From the NCBI GenBank assembly GCA_008501705.1, contig QQUG01000018.1, positions 1 through 59,699 of the forward strand: a DNA stretch of 59,699 nucleotides. Reading direction: 5' to 3'. Positions 1 to 9,859 of the stretch are shown piece by piece. The notes under the pieces are model-generated. The model was given only the letters and a program-made list of their open reading frames with translations. It made no database searches and had not been told where the DNA came from. A program made the position numbers and the translations under genes. Source of the DNA: Flavobacterium sp. Its GTDB lineage: Bacteria > Bacteroidota > Bacteroidia > Flavobacteriales > Flavobacteriaceae. Position 1 is the first letter of the stretch; the number at the start of each line of letters is the position of its first letter.

Positions 1-1549
1 AGTTTACCTCAACGAACGACCCTTCGAACCTCGTGAAAGAGACGACGCCCTGGTAGGATCTTTCTATGTATTTGCTATGTGGATAGGGTATGGGGTCTAC
101 GCCTTGTACGAGATCCTTAAAGATTATTTAAAACCAAAACTTGCCCTGCCGGTGGTGCTTACGGTCACCATGCTGGCCGCGCCCGTGATCCTGGCAACAC
201 AGAACTGGGACGACCACGATCGCTCAAACAGGTATACAGCTCAATCTATGGGTAAAATGTACCTGGATTCCTGCGACGAAAATGCTATACTGTTCACAAT
301 AGGTGATAACGACACCTTTGCCTTGTGGTATGCACAGAATATTGAAGGTTATAGAAGGGATGTGCGAGTAGTCAATACTAGTTTGTTTCAAACAGACTGG
401 TATATAGACGATATGAAGAAGAAGGCCTGGAGCAGCGATCCCATTCCTTCGCAACTTACACACGACGACTATAAATTTGGCTCCAGGGATTTCCTCTTCT
501 ACCAGGAAACCACACAGGACACTATCGATATTAAAAAATGGATGAACTGGGTTGCCAACGACAGTCCGGCAACCACCTTTGCCCTGGAAAGCGGGCAAAT
601 AGCCAACACATTTCCTTCAAAGATTATTCGGATCCCGGTAGACAAAGAAGCCGTACTTAGAAACGGAATTGTCCCCCAAAAGGATGCCGATCTTATCGTT
701 CCCTATATTGATATTGAACTTAAAGGAGATATTATATACAAGAACCGGATGATGATGCTCGATATCATTGCCAACAATAACTGGGAACGCCCTATCTATT
801 TCAGTGGGGGAAGTTTTGGTGATGACGATTATCTGTGGATGAAGGATTACTTGCAACAGGATGGTGTTGCCTATAAACTAGTGCCCATCTACACTCCTGT
901 GGACAAACGAAATCCGTTCGATATGGGTCGCATCGACACCGAAAAGATGTACGAGGTTGTGATGAGCTGGGACTGGGGAAATAGCGGAAGCCCGGATATC
1001 TATCACGATACCGAAACCAGACGCAACGGCATCACCTACAGAAGCAATTTAGCCCGCCTGGCTGAAACACTTATCAACGAAGGAGAAAATGCAAAAGCCG
1101 AGAAAGTATTAGATCTGGCGATGGAAAAAATGCCGGTCAAGTACTTCGAGTATTATTCCCTTCTGGAACCATACATACTGGGATATTACGAATTGGATAA
1201 ACCCGAAAAAGCCCGTGCTATCTTTGAAGAAGTTTCAAAAAAATATCAGGAAAACCTGGTATTCTATAGTGGGATGAAGGTTACCCGACAATACAATATG
1301 GCCGATGAGATCATTAGCAATATGGAGCGCTATAGAAGTATTGTTGATATTGTTATCGTATATGATACCGAAGAATACGGAAAAGCGGAGGCAACGAAAT
1401 TTAATGATTATCTCAAATTGTTCCGTCATTTTTATTCCGAAAATGAAGGGATAGACCCTGAGAAATTGGAAGATCCTGAAGACAGCACATCTTTGGAACC
1501 TGATAGTACGGTTGCTTCGGAAAGCCCGGAAGAAGGAGCCGGAACATAA
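1..1549 (+). CDS. DUF2723-type membrane protein (TMEM260/O-mannosyltransferase-like), C-terminal part; 5' end outside window
   Basis: Reading frame is open from base 2 upstream of the listed ATG (VYLNERPFEPRERDDALVGSFYVFAMWIGYGVYALYEIL...), so the ORF is 5'-truncated. Family recognised from the FEPRERDDALVGSFYVFAMWIG-type motif. Confidence 0.8.
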   Translation, partial: VYLNERPFEPRERDDALVGSFYVFAMWIGYGVYALYEILKDYLKPKLALPVVLTVTMLAAPVILATQNWDDHDRSNRYTAQSMGKMYLDSCDENAILFTIGDNDTFALWYAQNIEGYRRDVRVVNTSLFQTDWYIDDMKKKAWSSDPIPSQLTHDDYKFGSRDFLFYQETTQDTIDIKKWMNWVANDSPATTFALESGQIANTFPSKIIRIPVDKEAVLRNGIVPQKDADLIVPYIDIELKGDIIYKNRMMMLDIIANNNWERPIYFSGGSFGDDDYLWMKDYLQQDGVAYKLVPIYTPVDKRNPFDMGRIDTEKMYEVVMSWDWGNSGSPDIYHDTETRRNGITYRSNLARLAETLINEGENAKAEKVLDLAMEKMPVKYFEYYSLLEPYILGYYELDKPEKARAIFEEVSKKYQENLVFYSGMKVTRQYNMADEIISNMERYRSIVDIVIVYDTEEYGKAEATKFNDYLKLFRHFYSENEGIDPEKLEDPEDSTSLEPDSTVASESPEEGAGT

Positions 1550-1552
1550 ACT

Positions 1553-2200
1553 ATGAGAACCTGGCTGGTTAAAACACCTTCATTTCTTAAATGGTTGTAT
1601 CCATCTAGAATCTGGTCTCTTCCTCCCGAAGACAGGGTTGTTTATATCACCTTTGATGATGGTCCTATTCCAGACATCACCCCGTGGGTTCTCGATACCT
1701 TAAACGAATACAAGGCTAAGGCTACCTTCTTTTGTATAGGAGACAATGTAAAGAAACACCCGGAACTTTTCAGAAGGATCTTAAGTGAAGGTCACAGTGT
1801 GGGCAACCATACCTACAACCATGTAAACGGCTGGAAAACCTCAACATCTGTTTATATAGAAAACTGTAAGAAAGCAGAGGATGTCTTTCAGGATGTTAGT
1901 AATTTAAGGTTGACTTCTACCAGAAAATTATTTCGGCCACCTTATGGAAAATTGAGTTTCAGGCAGTCTTCAAAACTCCGGAAATTGGGCTATAAGATCG
2001 TGATGTGGGATGTGCTAACTTTCGATTTTCACCCAAAATTCAGGAAAGAGCAATGTCTGCATTTCGCCTTGAAAAATACCGAAGCGGGTAGCGTGATCGT
2101 GTTTCACGATAGCTTGAAAGCAGAACCAAAACTTCGCTATACCTTACCCAAATTACTGGATTTTGCTAGGGCAAACAACTACAAATTAAAAGCACTTTAA
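1553..2200 (+). CDS. Polysaccharide deacetylase family protein (NodB-like)
   Basis: YITFDDGP, GHSVGNHTYNH and RPPYGK motifs of the NodB homology domain. Confidence 0.92.
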   Translation: MRTWLVKTPSFLKWLYPSRIWSLPPEDRVVYITFDDGPIPDITPWVLDTLNEYKAKATFFCIGDNVKKHPELFRRILSEGHSVGNHTYNHVNGWKTSTSVYIENCKKAEDVFQDVSNLRLTSTRKLFRPPYGKLSFRQSSKLRKLGYKIVMWDVLTFDFHPKFRKEQCLHFALKNTEAGSVIVFHDSLKAEPKLRYTLPKLLDFARANNYKLKAL

Positions 2201-2297
2201 CCTCTGTGTTGTTTTTTAGGTAGGCAGAACCTACGCCGGATAAATAAGCACAACCTATTTTAAAATCAATTTGGAGCCGGGGACAGGATGGGCTGTA

Positions 2298-3719
2298 CTA
2301 ATTCAAAACCATATTGAATCGTTTTACAGTTGGATCGATATTCTTATTATCGGTTGAGACATAAACTTCGATATAATCATTATTTGCCATTGAAAGTACT
2401 CCCAATAGGTTGAAGTTGCCTTTACTTACTCCGTTTTCAAAGGTCTGTTCCGAAACGATTGAAGGAATCATACTTCCATTCTTATAAATAATAAGTGAGT
2501 ATACATTTCGCGAACCATTACTGGAACGTTCCACTGTTGCTGAACACGAAACGGTAAAGTTCCTTGGCTTTAGGCCTGTATATTTAATTCTGTTATTAGT
2601 TCCACCATCGTCGTCCATTCTAAAAAATTCACCAGCTGTAGTCGTACCCTCCATCTTTACGGGAACATTATTGGTAATCACATCGGTGGTCACATTGTTT
2701 TCGGCACTAAAATAAATATAGCCTGTTGCAACCTTATCAGTTTCTTCCGGAATTCAGGGGCAATTTACGGTCCAGTTATTAGTAAAATTATATCCTGTAT
2801 ATGGCGAATTGCCAAGGATGTAAGTTCCACCTCCCGAAAAAACAACACTTTCAAGTACAGCATCATCACTAATTGTGGTTATCCCGGTAACGTCTATTGC
2901 GGCAGTAGCTCCTACCACATTTGAGAATCCACTCACTTTTTCAATGAGCGCAAAGGTTCCGGTAAAAGTTTCGTAAACACCTCCGTTGTTGGATAACCAA
3001 CCTAAATTGTTTAAGAGCAGATCGTTAATGTTGGTATAGGTGATCCCCGCAGAATTACCAGAAAATTGCAGAATATTCATAAAAACAAGGTTGTACCCTT
3101 GTATACTACCAATCGAACCGGAATTTGCAATAATCATACTCTGGATCACCAGATTCTCGGTTCCGGAGATATCATTGAGGTTAAAGATAGTCCCACCTGG
3201 CGCTGTTAGCGTTAAATTTCGAAGGCTACCTCCAGTACTACCTGTAAAAATAGTCCCTCCGGCAGACATTAGGATGTCCTCATTAGAATCAAGCCCGATC
3301 ACATATGCTCCATTAAGTTCAATAGGATTTGAAAGGGAGACAAGGCCATTAATTTCGTATAACACATTTGTATCGAGCGTGATCTTTCCAGATGCCGGAG
3401 CAGGAAAATCGGCCTCACTTTTTACAAGTACGTAATTATCCCTGGTCTTGCCAGATCCTATTTTTATCCATGATGTACTTGTAGTATCATAATAGTAAAA
3501 TGCATCTTCATCGGTATCATAAACAAATAGTCCTTCCGCAGGATTGAGGATTGCCGTCCTTTGCACAGTTGTGAGCCTGGGGGTGAGCATACCTTTGTCC
3601 GTGGAAGTGATATCAACTGCGGACGATGCATCAGGTGCTGTCGTACCGATCCCAACCTGAGCGTTCATACTGAAAAACGAAAAAAATAAAAATGAAATTA
3701 ATATAGATTTGGGGCTCAT
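2298..3719 (-). pseudogene. Secreted 'QVGIGTTAP' N-terminal protein with C-terminal jelly-roll-like domain, interrupted by one in-frame TGA at 2754-2756
   Basis: ORFs 2754..3719 and 2298..2693 are in the same minus frame. Between them the frame reads ...NNWTVNCP-TGA-IPEETDKVATGYIYFSAENNVTTDVITNN... with no other stop. Confidence 0.7.
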
Positions 3720-3895
3720 GGGTCTGGGGTATAATTTGTTAAAATATTTTTCGGCAAACTAATCGAAAAACTCCTGTAAAACGGCAAAATATTGAATTAC
3801 ACCGATATAATAGGTGTTTTATCGCACTTTTTTTACTATTAGTACGAATAAACTTACATTTTAAGTAAATAATGGGAGGCTAGTTAGGATAAAGT

Positions 3896-4192
3896 TTAAA
3901 CAAATTCTTTTACTAGTCCGATAAGGGTATTGGCGTCCTGTTCTCCACTCTGTCGCCATTTCATCTCTCCATTCTTATAGATCATAAGGGTAGGGAGTCC
4001 TTTTACACGTAAGGCTTCGGCTAGTTCGGAGTTCTTTTCAACATCGATCTTGATCACCCGTGCTTTATCACCTAGTGCCGCGGCAACATCGCGTAAGACC
4101 GCGTGCATTTCCTTGCAGGCATCATCCCATTCGGTATAGAAATCTAATAAAACAGGGACATTGGTCTCTATTAATTCTCCAAACTTAGACAT
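3896..4192 (-). CDS. Thioredoxin-fold protein
   Basis: Thioredoxin-like pattern (VPVLLDFYTEWDDACKEMH...KIDVEKNSELAEALRVKGLPTLMIYKNGE); the canonical CGPC is replaced by WDDAC. Confidence 0.85.
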   Translation of the reverse strand: MSKFGELIETNVPVLLDFYTEWDDACKEMHAVLRDVAAALGDKARVIKIDVEKNSELAEALRVKGLPTLMIYKNGEMKWRQSGEQDANTLIGLVKEFV

Positions 4193-4237
4193 AGCTCTTG
4201 AAGTATTAGTTGATACAAATATAACATTTCCCGAGAA

Positions 4238-5470
4238 TTAAGCGGTACGGGCGCGTTTTTTAAGCTCGATGACACTTACCTCCGGCCAGATTCCTACACG
4301 ACCCGGATAGCCAATAAATCCGAAGCCGCGATTCACATTGATAAACCTCCCCAGTTCCTCGTAGATCCCAGCCCAGTTTTCATAGCGGTATTTTACCGGG
4401 CTCCATTTAATTAGGCCCGGAATCTCTATCCCAAACTGCATGCCGTGGGTATGTCCGCTAAGGGTTAAATGAAAATGTCTCTCATCTGTTTTAACCTGCT
4501 CCTGCCAGTGCGAGGGATCATGACTCATAAGTATCTTGAATTCATGATCTTCAACACCCTCACAGGCTTTGTCCAGATCTCCTGCTTTTTTAAATCCTCC
4601 GGCTCCCCAGTTTTCAACTCCTACTAATTTAATACGCTCGCCATCGCGTTCCAGGGTACGGTTTTCATTGAGTAAAAGATCCCAGCCCATTTCCTTCTGA
4701 AGGTTTATCAGGTCTTCAAGATTCTTCCTTTTAGCCTCTTGTGATCTCCAGTCCACATAATCTCCGTAATCGTGATTCCCCAGCACCGAATACACCCCAT
4801 CCTTCGCCCTCAATTTGGCGAACATATCTTTCCACGCATCCATCTCCACTGCCATATTATTCACGAGGTCGCCCGTAAATAGGATCACATCACTCTCTTG
4901 CTGGTTTACCAGATCGATTCCGTAGGCAGCCTTCTTTTCATTATCGAAACTTCCACTGTGAATATCACTTATCTGTGTGATTCTATACCCATGGAAGGCA
5001 TCGGGCAGATCATCAAACTCCAGGGTATAGCGTAACACCTTATAATTATATTTTCCGCGGTACATACCGTATAGAAGAGAACTAAAAGGAATCGCTGCTA
5101 AACCTAAAGCAATGGCACTTACAAATTTCCGCCGAGAAGGGATGTGGAAGCTGTCATTAATCCCTCCTAACCGGGCAGCACTTCCTACCAGTAGTCGTAC
5201 TACATCCTCCATAAGCATAAATAGCACCAACATCAGTTTTGGGAAGAAAACCGCCACCACAAATCCGAACGTATACATCCGCATTGGGGTCATGGTCCTT
5301 GTTGAATCTCCCGAAGTAACCTGGTATATAAATAAAAATAGAAGCGTAACCGAGATAGCAATATAGACTGCCGAGAACCAATTATTCTTAGTAAATGTTC
5401 TAAATGCCTGAAACGCATATATATCGATAAGGATGTAAATAGCTATAAAGATGATCCAGCGCAGTATCAT
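4238..5470 (-). CDS. Metallophosphoesterase, membrane-anchored
   Basis: ISDIHSG, FTGDLVNN, LGNHDYGDY and LSGHTHGMQ motifs; N-terminal TM helices. Confidence 0.93.
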   Translation of the reverse strand: MILRWIIFIAIYILIDIYAFQAFRTFTKNNWFSAVYIAISVTLLFLFIYQVTSGDSTRTMTPMRMYTFGFVVAVFFPKLMLVLFMLMEDVVRLLVGSAARLGGINDSFHIPSRRKFVSAIALGLAAIPFSSLLYGMYRGKYNYKVLRYTLEFDDLPDAFHGYRITQISDIHSGSFDNEKKAAYGIDLVNQQESDVILFTGDLVNNMAVEMDAWKDMFAKLRAKDGVYSVLGNHDYGDYVDWRSQEAKRKNLEDLINLQKEMGWDLLLNENRTLERDGERIKLVGVENWGAGGFKKAGDLDKACEGVEDHEFKILMSHDPSHWQEQVKTDERHFHLTLSGHTHGMQFGIEIPGLIKWSPVKYRYENWAGIYEELGRFINVNRGFGFIGYPGRVGIWPEVSVIELKKRARTA

Positions 5471-5571
5471 AAATTTTTCTTAGGGTTTAAAGATAAAGCC
5501 ATTAGCAAAACAGGGGTAATTCTTCACTTTTTTTTAACGTGAATTCGTATCTTTTCAGCATATTAATCTGC

Positions 5572-8499
5572 ATGCGATCCATACCAACCATCCTTTCGCT
5601 TTGTTTTCTTTGCTTTAGTTGCAATACTTCCGAAAATTTTACATCTGCCCAAAAGGATGGTCCTCTTATTAATTTTGTAAATCCCTTTATCGGTACCGGA
5701 GGCCACGGACACACCTACCCGGGTGCTACCTTACCCTTTGGGATGATGCAGCTAAGTCCGGATACCCGTCTCGATGGCTGGGACGGCTGCAGTGGTTATC
5801 ATTACAGCGATAATTATATCTATGGATTTTCCCATACACATCTCAGTGGTACCGGGGTAAGTGATTATGGAGATATCTTGCTCATGCCAACCAACGAAGC
5901 GATATTCTATAACGGCGCTAACGGGACCAAAGGCTACCGGGCACACTTCTCCCACGAAAACGAAACAGCTTCACCAGGCTTCTATAGTGTGCATTTAGAT
6001 TCTACCGAAATTGATGTAGAGCTCACAGTTTCGAAGCGATCGGGCATGCATCGCTATCGATTTCCTTCGGCGGAGGATCAATTTATAATTCTCGACTTGG
6101 AACATCGCGACAAATTGCTAGATTATGATATCGAGTTCTTTTCAGACTATGAAATTAACGGATATAGATTTTCCCAGGCATGGGCGACCGATCAACGTTT
6201 GTATTTCCACATCAGATTTTCGCACCGCATCAAGAACTTCGTAATTGATTCGATTCGCGGAGGAAGTGGTTCAAAAGCAGCACTACTATTCGACAACCCA
6301 AATAACGAACCCCTTGTTGTCTCAATAGGGATCTCGGCAGTAGACGAGATGGGTGCGCGAAATAATCTTGAAACCGAAATAGGTTCAAAATCCTTCGATC
6401 TCGTAAAAAAAGAAGCACAAAATCTCTGGGAAAAGCAGCTTGAAAAAATAATTATCGAATCTCCAGATACGAATTACAAAACCGATTTCTATACGGCGCT
6501 TTACCATACCATGCTTGCACCAAACCTATACCAGGATGCAGATGGACGCTATCGCGGAATGGATATGGATATCCACCAAACAAATTCATTCGATTATTAC
6601 ACGGTCTTCTCCCTATGGGATACCTATCGCGCAGCTCATCCCTTGTATACCATTATAGAACAAGAACGTTCTAACGATTTTATAAACACCTTTCTCGCAA
6701 AATATGACGAAGGCGGAATCATGCCAATCTGGGATCTGTCTGCAAATTATACTGGTTGTATGATCGGCTACCATGCCGTGCCGGTAATAGCCGATGCCTA
6801 TCTCAAGGGAATTCGGGACTACGATTCCGATAAAGCACTTAATGCCATGATCCATAGTGCCACAAGAGACCATTTAGGGTTGGAATCGTACAAGAAATAC
6901 GGCTATATCCCGGTGGAAGAAGAAAGCGAGTCGGTGTCTAAAACGCTGGAATATGCATACGACGACTGGACCATCGCAAAAATGGCCGGGGAAATGGGGA
7001 AAAAAGATATCTATAGATCGTTCATTCAGAGAGCGCAAAACTATAAGAACAGTTTCGATCCCGGATCGAAATTTATGCGTGGACGATTTAGAAATACCTG
7101 GTTCGGACCGTTCGATCCGTATGAGGTGAATTTCAATTATACCGAAGCCAACGCCTGGCAATACAGCCTATATGCACCGCAGGATATCAATGGATTAATG
7201 GAGCTCATGGGTGGAAAAGATGCTTTTAAACAGCATCTGGATGCCCTTTTCACCGCCAGATCTGAAACCTCCGGGAGGGATCAGGCCGATATTACAGGAC
7301 TAATTGGTCAATATGCGCATGGTAATGAACCGAGTCATCATATGGCCTACTTATACAATTTTGTAAATAAACCTTATAAAACTCAATCTCTGGTTCACCA
7401 AATACTCACCCAATTGTACACCAGTTCCCCGGACGGGATCAGTGGGAACGAAGATTGCGGACAAATGAGCGCCTGGTATATTTTCAGCTCTCTTGGTTTT
7501 TATCCGGTGACGCCAGCCAGCAACCAATATATAATTGGCACTCCTCTCTTTCCAAAAGCCACCATAAACCTGGAATCAGGCAAACAATTTACGGTGATTG
7601 CAAATTTTATTTCTGAAAAGAATAAATTTATCGCTTCTGCCAAACTCAATGGAAAACCTCTGCATCGAACCTATATCCGGCATGACGAAATAATGAATGG
7701 CGGTACGCTGGTATTTGAAATGACCAGTACCCCTTCTAATTGGGGAACTACGGATGCAGCTTCACCAGTTTCCGAAATTACCGATCATCTCATAACTCCC
7801 GCACCTTTTATTGCTGAAGGGAAAGTCGCTTTTAAAGACAGTACTGTCGTAAAGCTAGGTGTAGCCAACAAAAGCGCTAAGATCTTTTATAGTATAAATG
7901 ATTCTGAATTTACTTTGTACAAAGCGCCGATCGTACTTATGGATGAAAGTGTGCTGAAAACCTATGCCGAAACTTCGGCAGGATCCAGTGTTGTTTTGAA
8001 CACCCGCTTCTACAAGATAGATCCGGAAGTGAGTATTAACCTTGAAACCAAATATGCCAACCAATATAATGCAGGTGGTAACGACGCCCTGATCGACGGT
8101 ATTTACGGAACAAAAGACTTTAGGACAGGCGCCTGGCAAGGTTATCAGGACACCGATGTAATTGCAGTGATCGATCTGGGAAAAGTAAAACCTTTCGATA
8201 CTGTTTCGGTGAATTTCCTTCAGGATCAAAAAAGTTGGATTTTCTTTCCAACCGAAGTAATATGCTATGTTTCGGATAATCCGCGTAACTTCTACAAGAA
8301 TTTACCTCCCCAAAAGATCGATACAGTGGCTCCTTCCGAAGAAAAAGAAATAAAGAACATACAATTTAATATGGGAGGTTATAGTGCCAGGTATATTAAA
8401 ATTGTAGCCAGGAATCTGGGAGATCTTCCCAGATGGCACCTGGGCTACGAACACGATGGAAAGGCATGGATCTTCGTAGATGAAATAGCAATTAAATAA
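5572..8499 (+). CDS. GH92 family alpha-mannosidase, lipoprotein, with C-terminal discoidin (F5/8 C)-like domain
   Basis: NPFIGTGGHGHTYPGATLPFGMMQLSPDTR and GNEDCGQMSAWYIFSSLGFYPV are GH92 hallmarks. Lipobox-like LCFSC. The ORF extends to 5539; start at 5572 gives a better signal peptide. Confidence 0.93.
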   Translation: MRSIPTILSLCFLCFSCNTSENFTSAQKDGPLINFVNPFIGTGGHGHTYPGATLPFGMMQLSPDTRLDGWDGCSGYHYSDNYIYGFSHTHLSGTGVSDYGDILLMPTNEAIFYNGANGTKGYRAHFSHENETASPGFYSVHLDSTEIDVELTVSKRSGMHRYRFPSAEDQFIILDLEHRDKLLDYDIEFFSDYEINGYRFSQAWATDQRLYFHIRFSHRIKNFVIDSIRGGSGSKAALLFDNPNNEPLVVSIGISAVDEMGARNNLETEIGSKSFDLVKKEAQNLWEKQLEKIIIESPDTNYKTDFYTALYHTMLAPNLYQDADGRYRGMDMDIHQTNSFDYYTVFSLWDTYRAAHPLYTIIEQERSNDFINTFLAKYDEGGIMPIWDLSANYTGCMIGYHAVPVIADAYLKGIRDYDSDKALNAMIHSATRDHLGLESYKKYGYIPVEEESESVSKTLEYAYDDWTIAKMAGEMGKKDIYRSFIQRAQNYKNSFDPGSKFMRGRFRNTWFGPFDPYEVNFNYTEANAWQYSLYAPQDINGLMELMGGKDAFKQHLDALFTARSETSGRDQADITGLIGQYAHGNEPSHHMAYLYNFVNKPYKTQSLVHQILTQLYTSSPDGISGNEDCGQMSAWYIFSSLGFYPVTPASNQYIIGTPLFPKATINLESGKQFTVIANFISEKNKFIASAKLNGKPLHRTYIRHDEIMNGGTLVFEMTSTPSNWGTTDAASPVSEITDHLITPAPFIAEGKVAFKDSTVVKLGVANKSAKIFYSINDSEFTLYKAPIVLMDESVLKTYAETSAGSSVVLNTRFYKIDPEVSINLETKYANQYNAGGNDALIDGIYGTKDFRTGAWQGYQDTDVIAVIDLGKVKPFDTVSVNFLQDQKSWIFFPTEVICYVSDNPRNFYKNLPPQKIDTVAPSEEKEIKNIQFNMGGYSARYIKIVARNLGDLPRWHLGYEHDGKAWIFVDEIAIK

Positions 8500-8505
8500 T
8501 TAAAA

Positions 8506-9510
8506 ATGAAAAGACGAAAGTTTATTCAGAGTGCCTCCCTATCCGGATTAGGTGTGGTAGCCGCAAGTGCAGTAATAAGTTGTGGGGAGACCCAAACAAA
8601 TTCAGAAGGAAAACCAGCACAAACTGAAAATAAAGGTACTTTTCCTGTAGTTGTAGCCACCTGGAATGTGAATAACGCAACTGCAAAGGCCTGGGAGGAG
8701 CTACAGCAGGGTAAAAGTTCGCTGGATGCCATTGAGGCGGGTTGTATGGTGGAAGAGGCGAATGCAGATGGACAATCGGTAGGAATAGGCGGGCTGCCGG
8801 ACCGGGATGGGAATGTGACGCTAGACGCCTGTATTATGAACAAAGATGGTGATTACGGTGCCGTGGTATATCTTCAAAATATAAAACATCCTATTTCTGT
8901 TGCCAGGAAAGTGATGGAGGATACGCCCCATGTTATACTAGCCGGGAAAGGAGCAGAAAAGTTTGCATTGGAATCCGGTTTCAAACCCGAAGATCTGCTT
9001 ACAGAAAAATCACGAGCAGATTGGGAAAAATGGAAAGAAAAATCGGAATATAAGCCCATCATCAATATCGAAAATCACGATACCATCGGGATGCTGGCCA
9101 TTGATAGTAAGGGAGATATTGCAGGCGGATGTACCACCAGTGGTTTGGCGTATAAAATGGCCGGGCGTGTGGGCGACTCGCCCATCATAGGATCCGGGTT
9201 ATTTATAGATAATGAAGTAGGTGGCGCAACAGCGACAGGATTAGGAGAAGCCGTGTTAAAAACAGTTGGCAGTTTCCTTATCGTGGAATTAATGCGACAA
9301 GGGAAATCACCTCAGGAGGCTTGCGAAGAAGCTATTGGCCGAATAGTAGCAAAGAATAAAAATATTGCAGACTTCCAGGTAGGTTTCATCGCAGTAAATA
9401 AACTAGGTGAGACCGGAGCATACGCCATCCATGACGGCTTTTGGGTAACGCGTTATCAGGAGGATAAAAACGAGAATATCCCATCCGAATTCTATAATAA
9501 GAGATCCTGA
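8506..9510 (+). CDS. N4-(beta-N-acetylglucosaminyl)-L-asparaginase (glycosylasparaginase), Tat-type signal
   Basis: HDTIGMLAIDSKGDIAGGCTTSGLAYKMAGRVGDSPIIGSGLFIDNEVGGATATGLGE is typical of the glycosylasparaginase Ntn-hydrolase (autocleavage D-T). MKRRKFIQ leader. Confidence 0.92.
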   Translation: MKRRKFIQSASLSGLGVVAASAVISCGETQTNSEGKPAQTENKGTFPVVVATWNVNNATAKAWEELQQGKSSLDAIEAGCMVEEANADGQSVGIGGLPDRDGNVTLDACIMNKDGDYGAVVYLQNIKHPISVARKVMEDTPHVILAGKGAEKFALESGFKPEDLLTEKSRADWEKWKEKSEYKPIINIENHDTIGMLAIDSKGDIAGGCTTSGLAYKMAGRVGDSPIIGSGLFIDNEVGGATATGLGEAVLKTVGSFLIVELMRQGKSPQEACEEAIGRIVAKNKNIADFQVGFIAVNKLGETGAYAIHDGFWVTRYQEDKNENIPSEFYNKRS

Positions 9511-9611
9511 TAAAGTTAAAATTCTACATTTCAATAGGTTAGCCAGACTGAACTAGCAAAGAATTGTTTCAGATAATTCCTACAAGAAATGGCGATGACA
9601 AATTTTTTTTG

Positions 9612-9705
9612 TAATTTTGCACTACATAAGTAGGTTGATACGCTTAAGCGAATCGATCAAATTTGGGGCGAAAAGCCATCACATCTGTGGTGGCTTTTCT
9701 ATTTC
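9612..9705 (+). ncRNA. Candidate small RNA with its own promoter and terminator-like hairpin
   Basis: TAATTTTG (-7 consensus TAnnTTTG) at 9612-9619; internal hairpin around CGCTTAAGCG (9641-9650) flanked by TTGAT/ATCAA; terminator-like stem AAAAGCCATCAC/GTGGTGGCTTTT at 9671-9698. No ORF. Confidence 0.45.
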
Positions 9706-9859
9706 TTCACTTTTAATTTAGGTTTTCAACCTTGATCTATAATATCTTTCCCGTACTAAAATTTCGTTATTATCTTAAATAAAGTTGCTGAATTATCCGG
9801 CAGATTACAGGACCGTATAATTTTGTAAATTACCCATTAAATCCGGCCAGATACGTTTT

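Noticed and set aside
2754-2756. In-frame TGA considered as a selenocysteine codon
   Set aside because: No SECIS-like element or selenoprotein family resemblance, and the position appears to be Gly in related proteins. Nonsense mutation or sequencing error is simpler.
3040-3435. Antisense ORF of 131 aa on the plus strand
   Set aside because: Shadow ORF opposite the secreted-protein gene, with no signal peptide or recognisable motif.
9756-9779. CTAAA (9756) and TTAAA (9775) upstream of the HisKA_2 kinase as another LytTR site
   Set aside because: Spacing is 19 bp rather than 21 and the second half-site is degenerate; too weak in AT-rich DNA.
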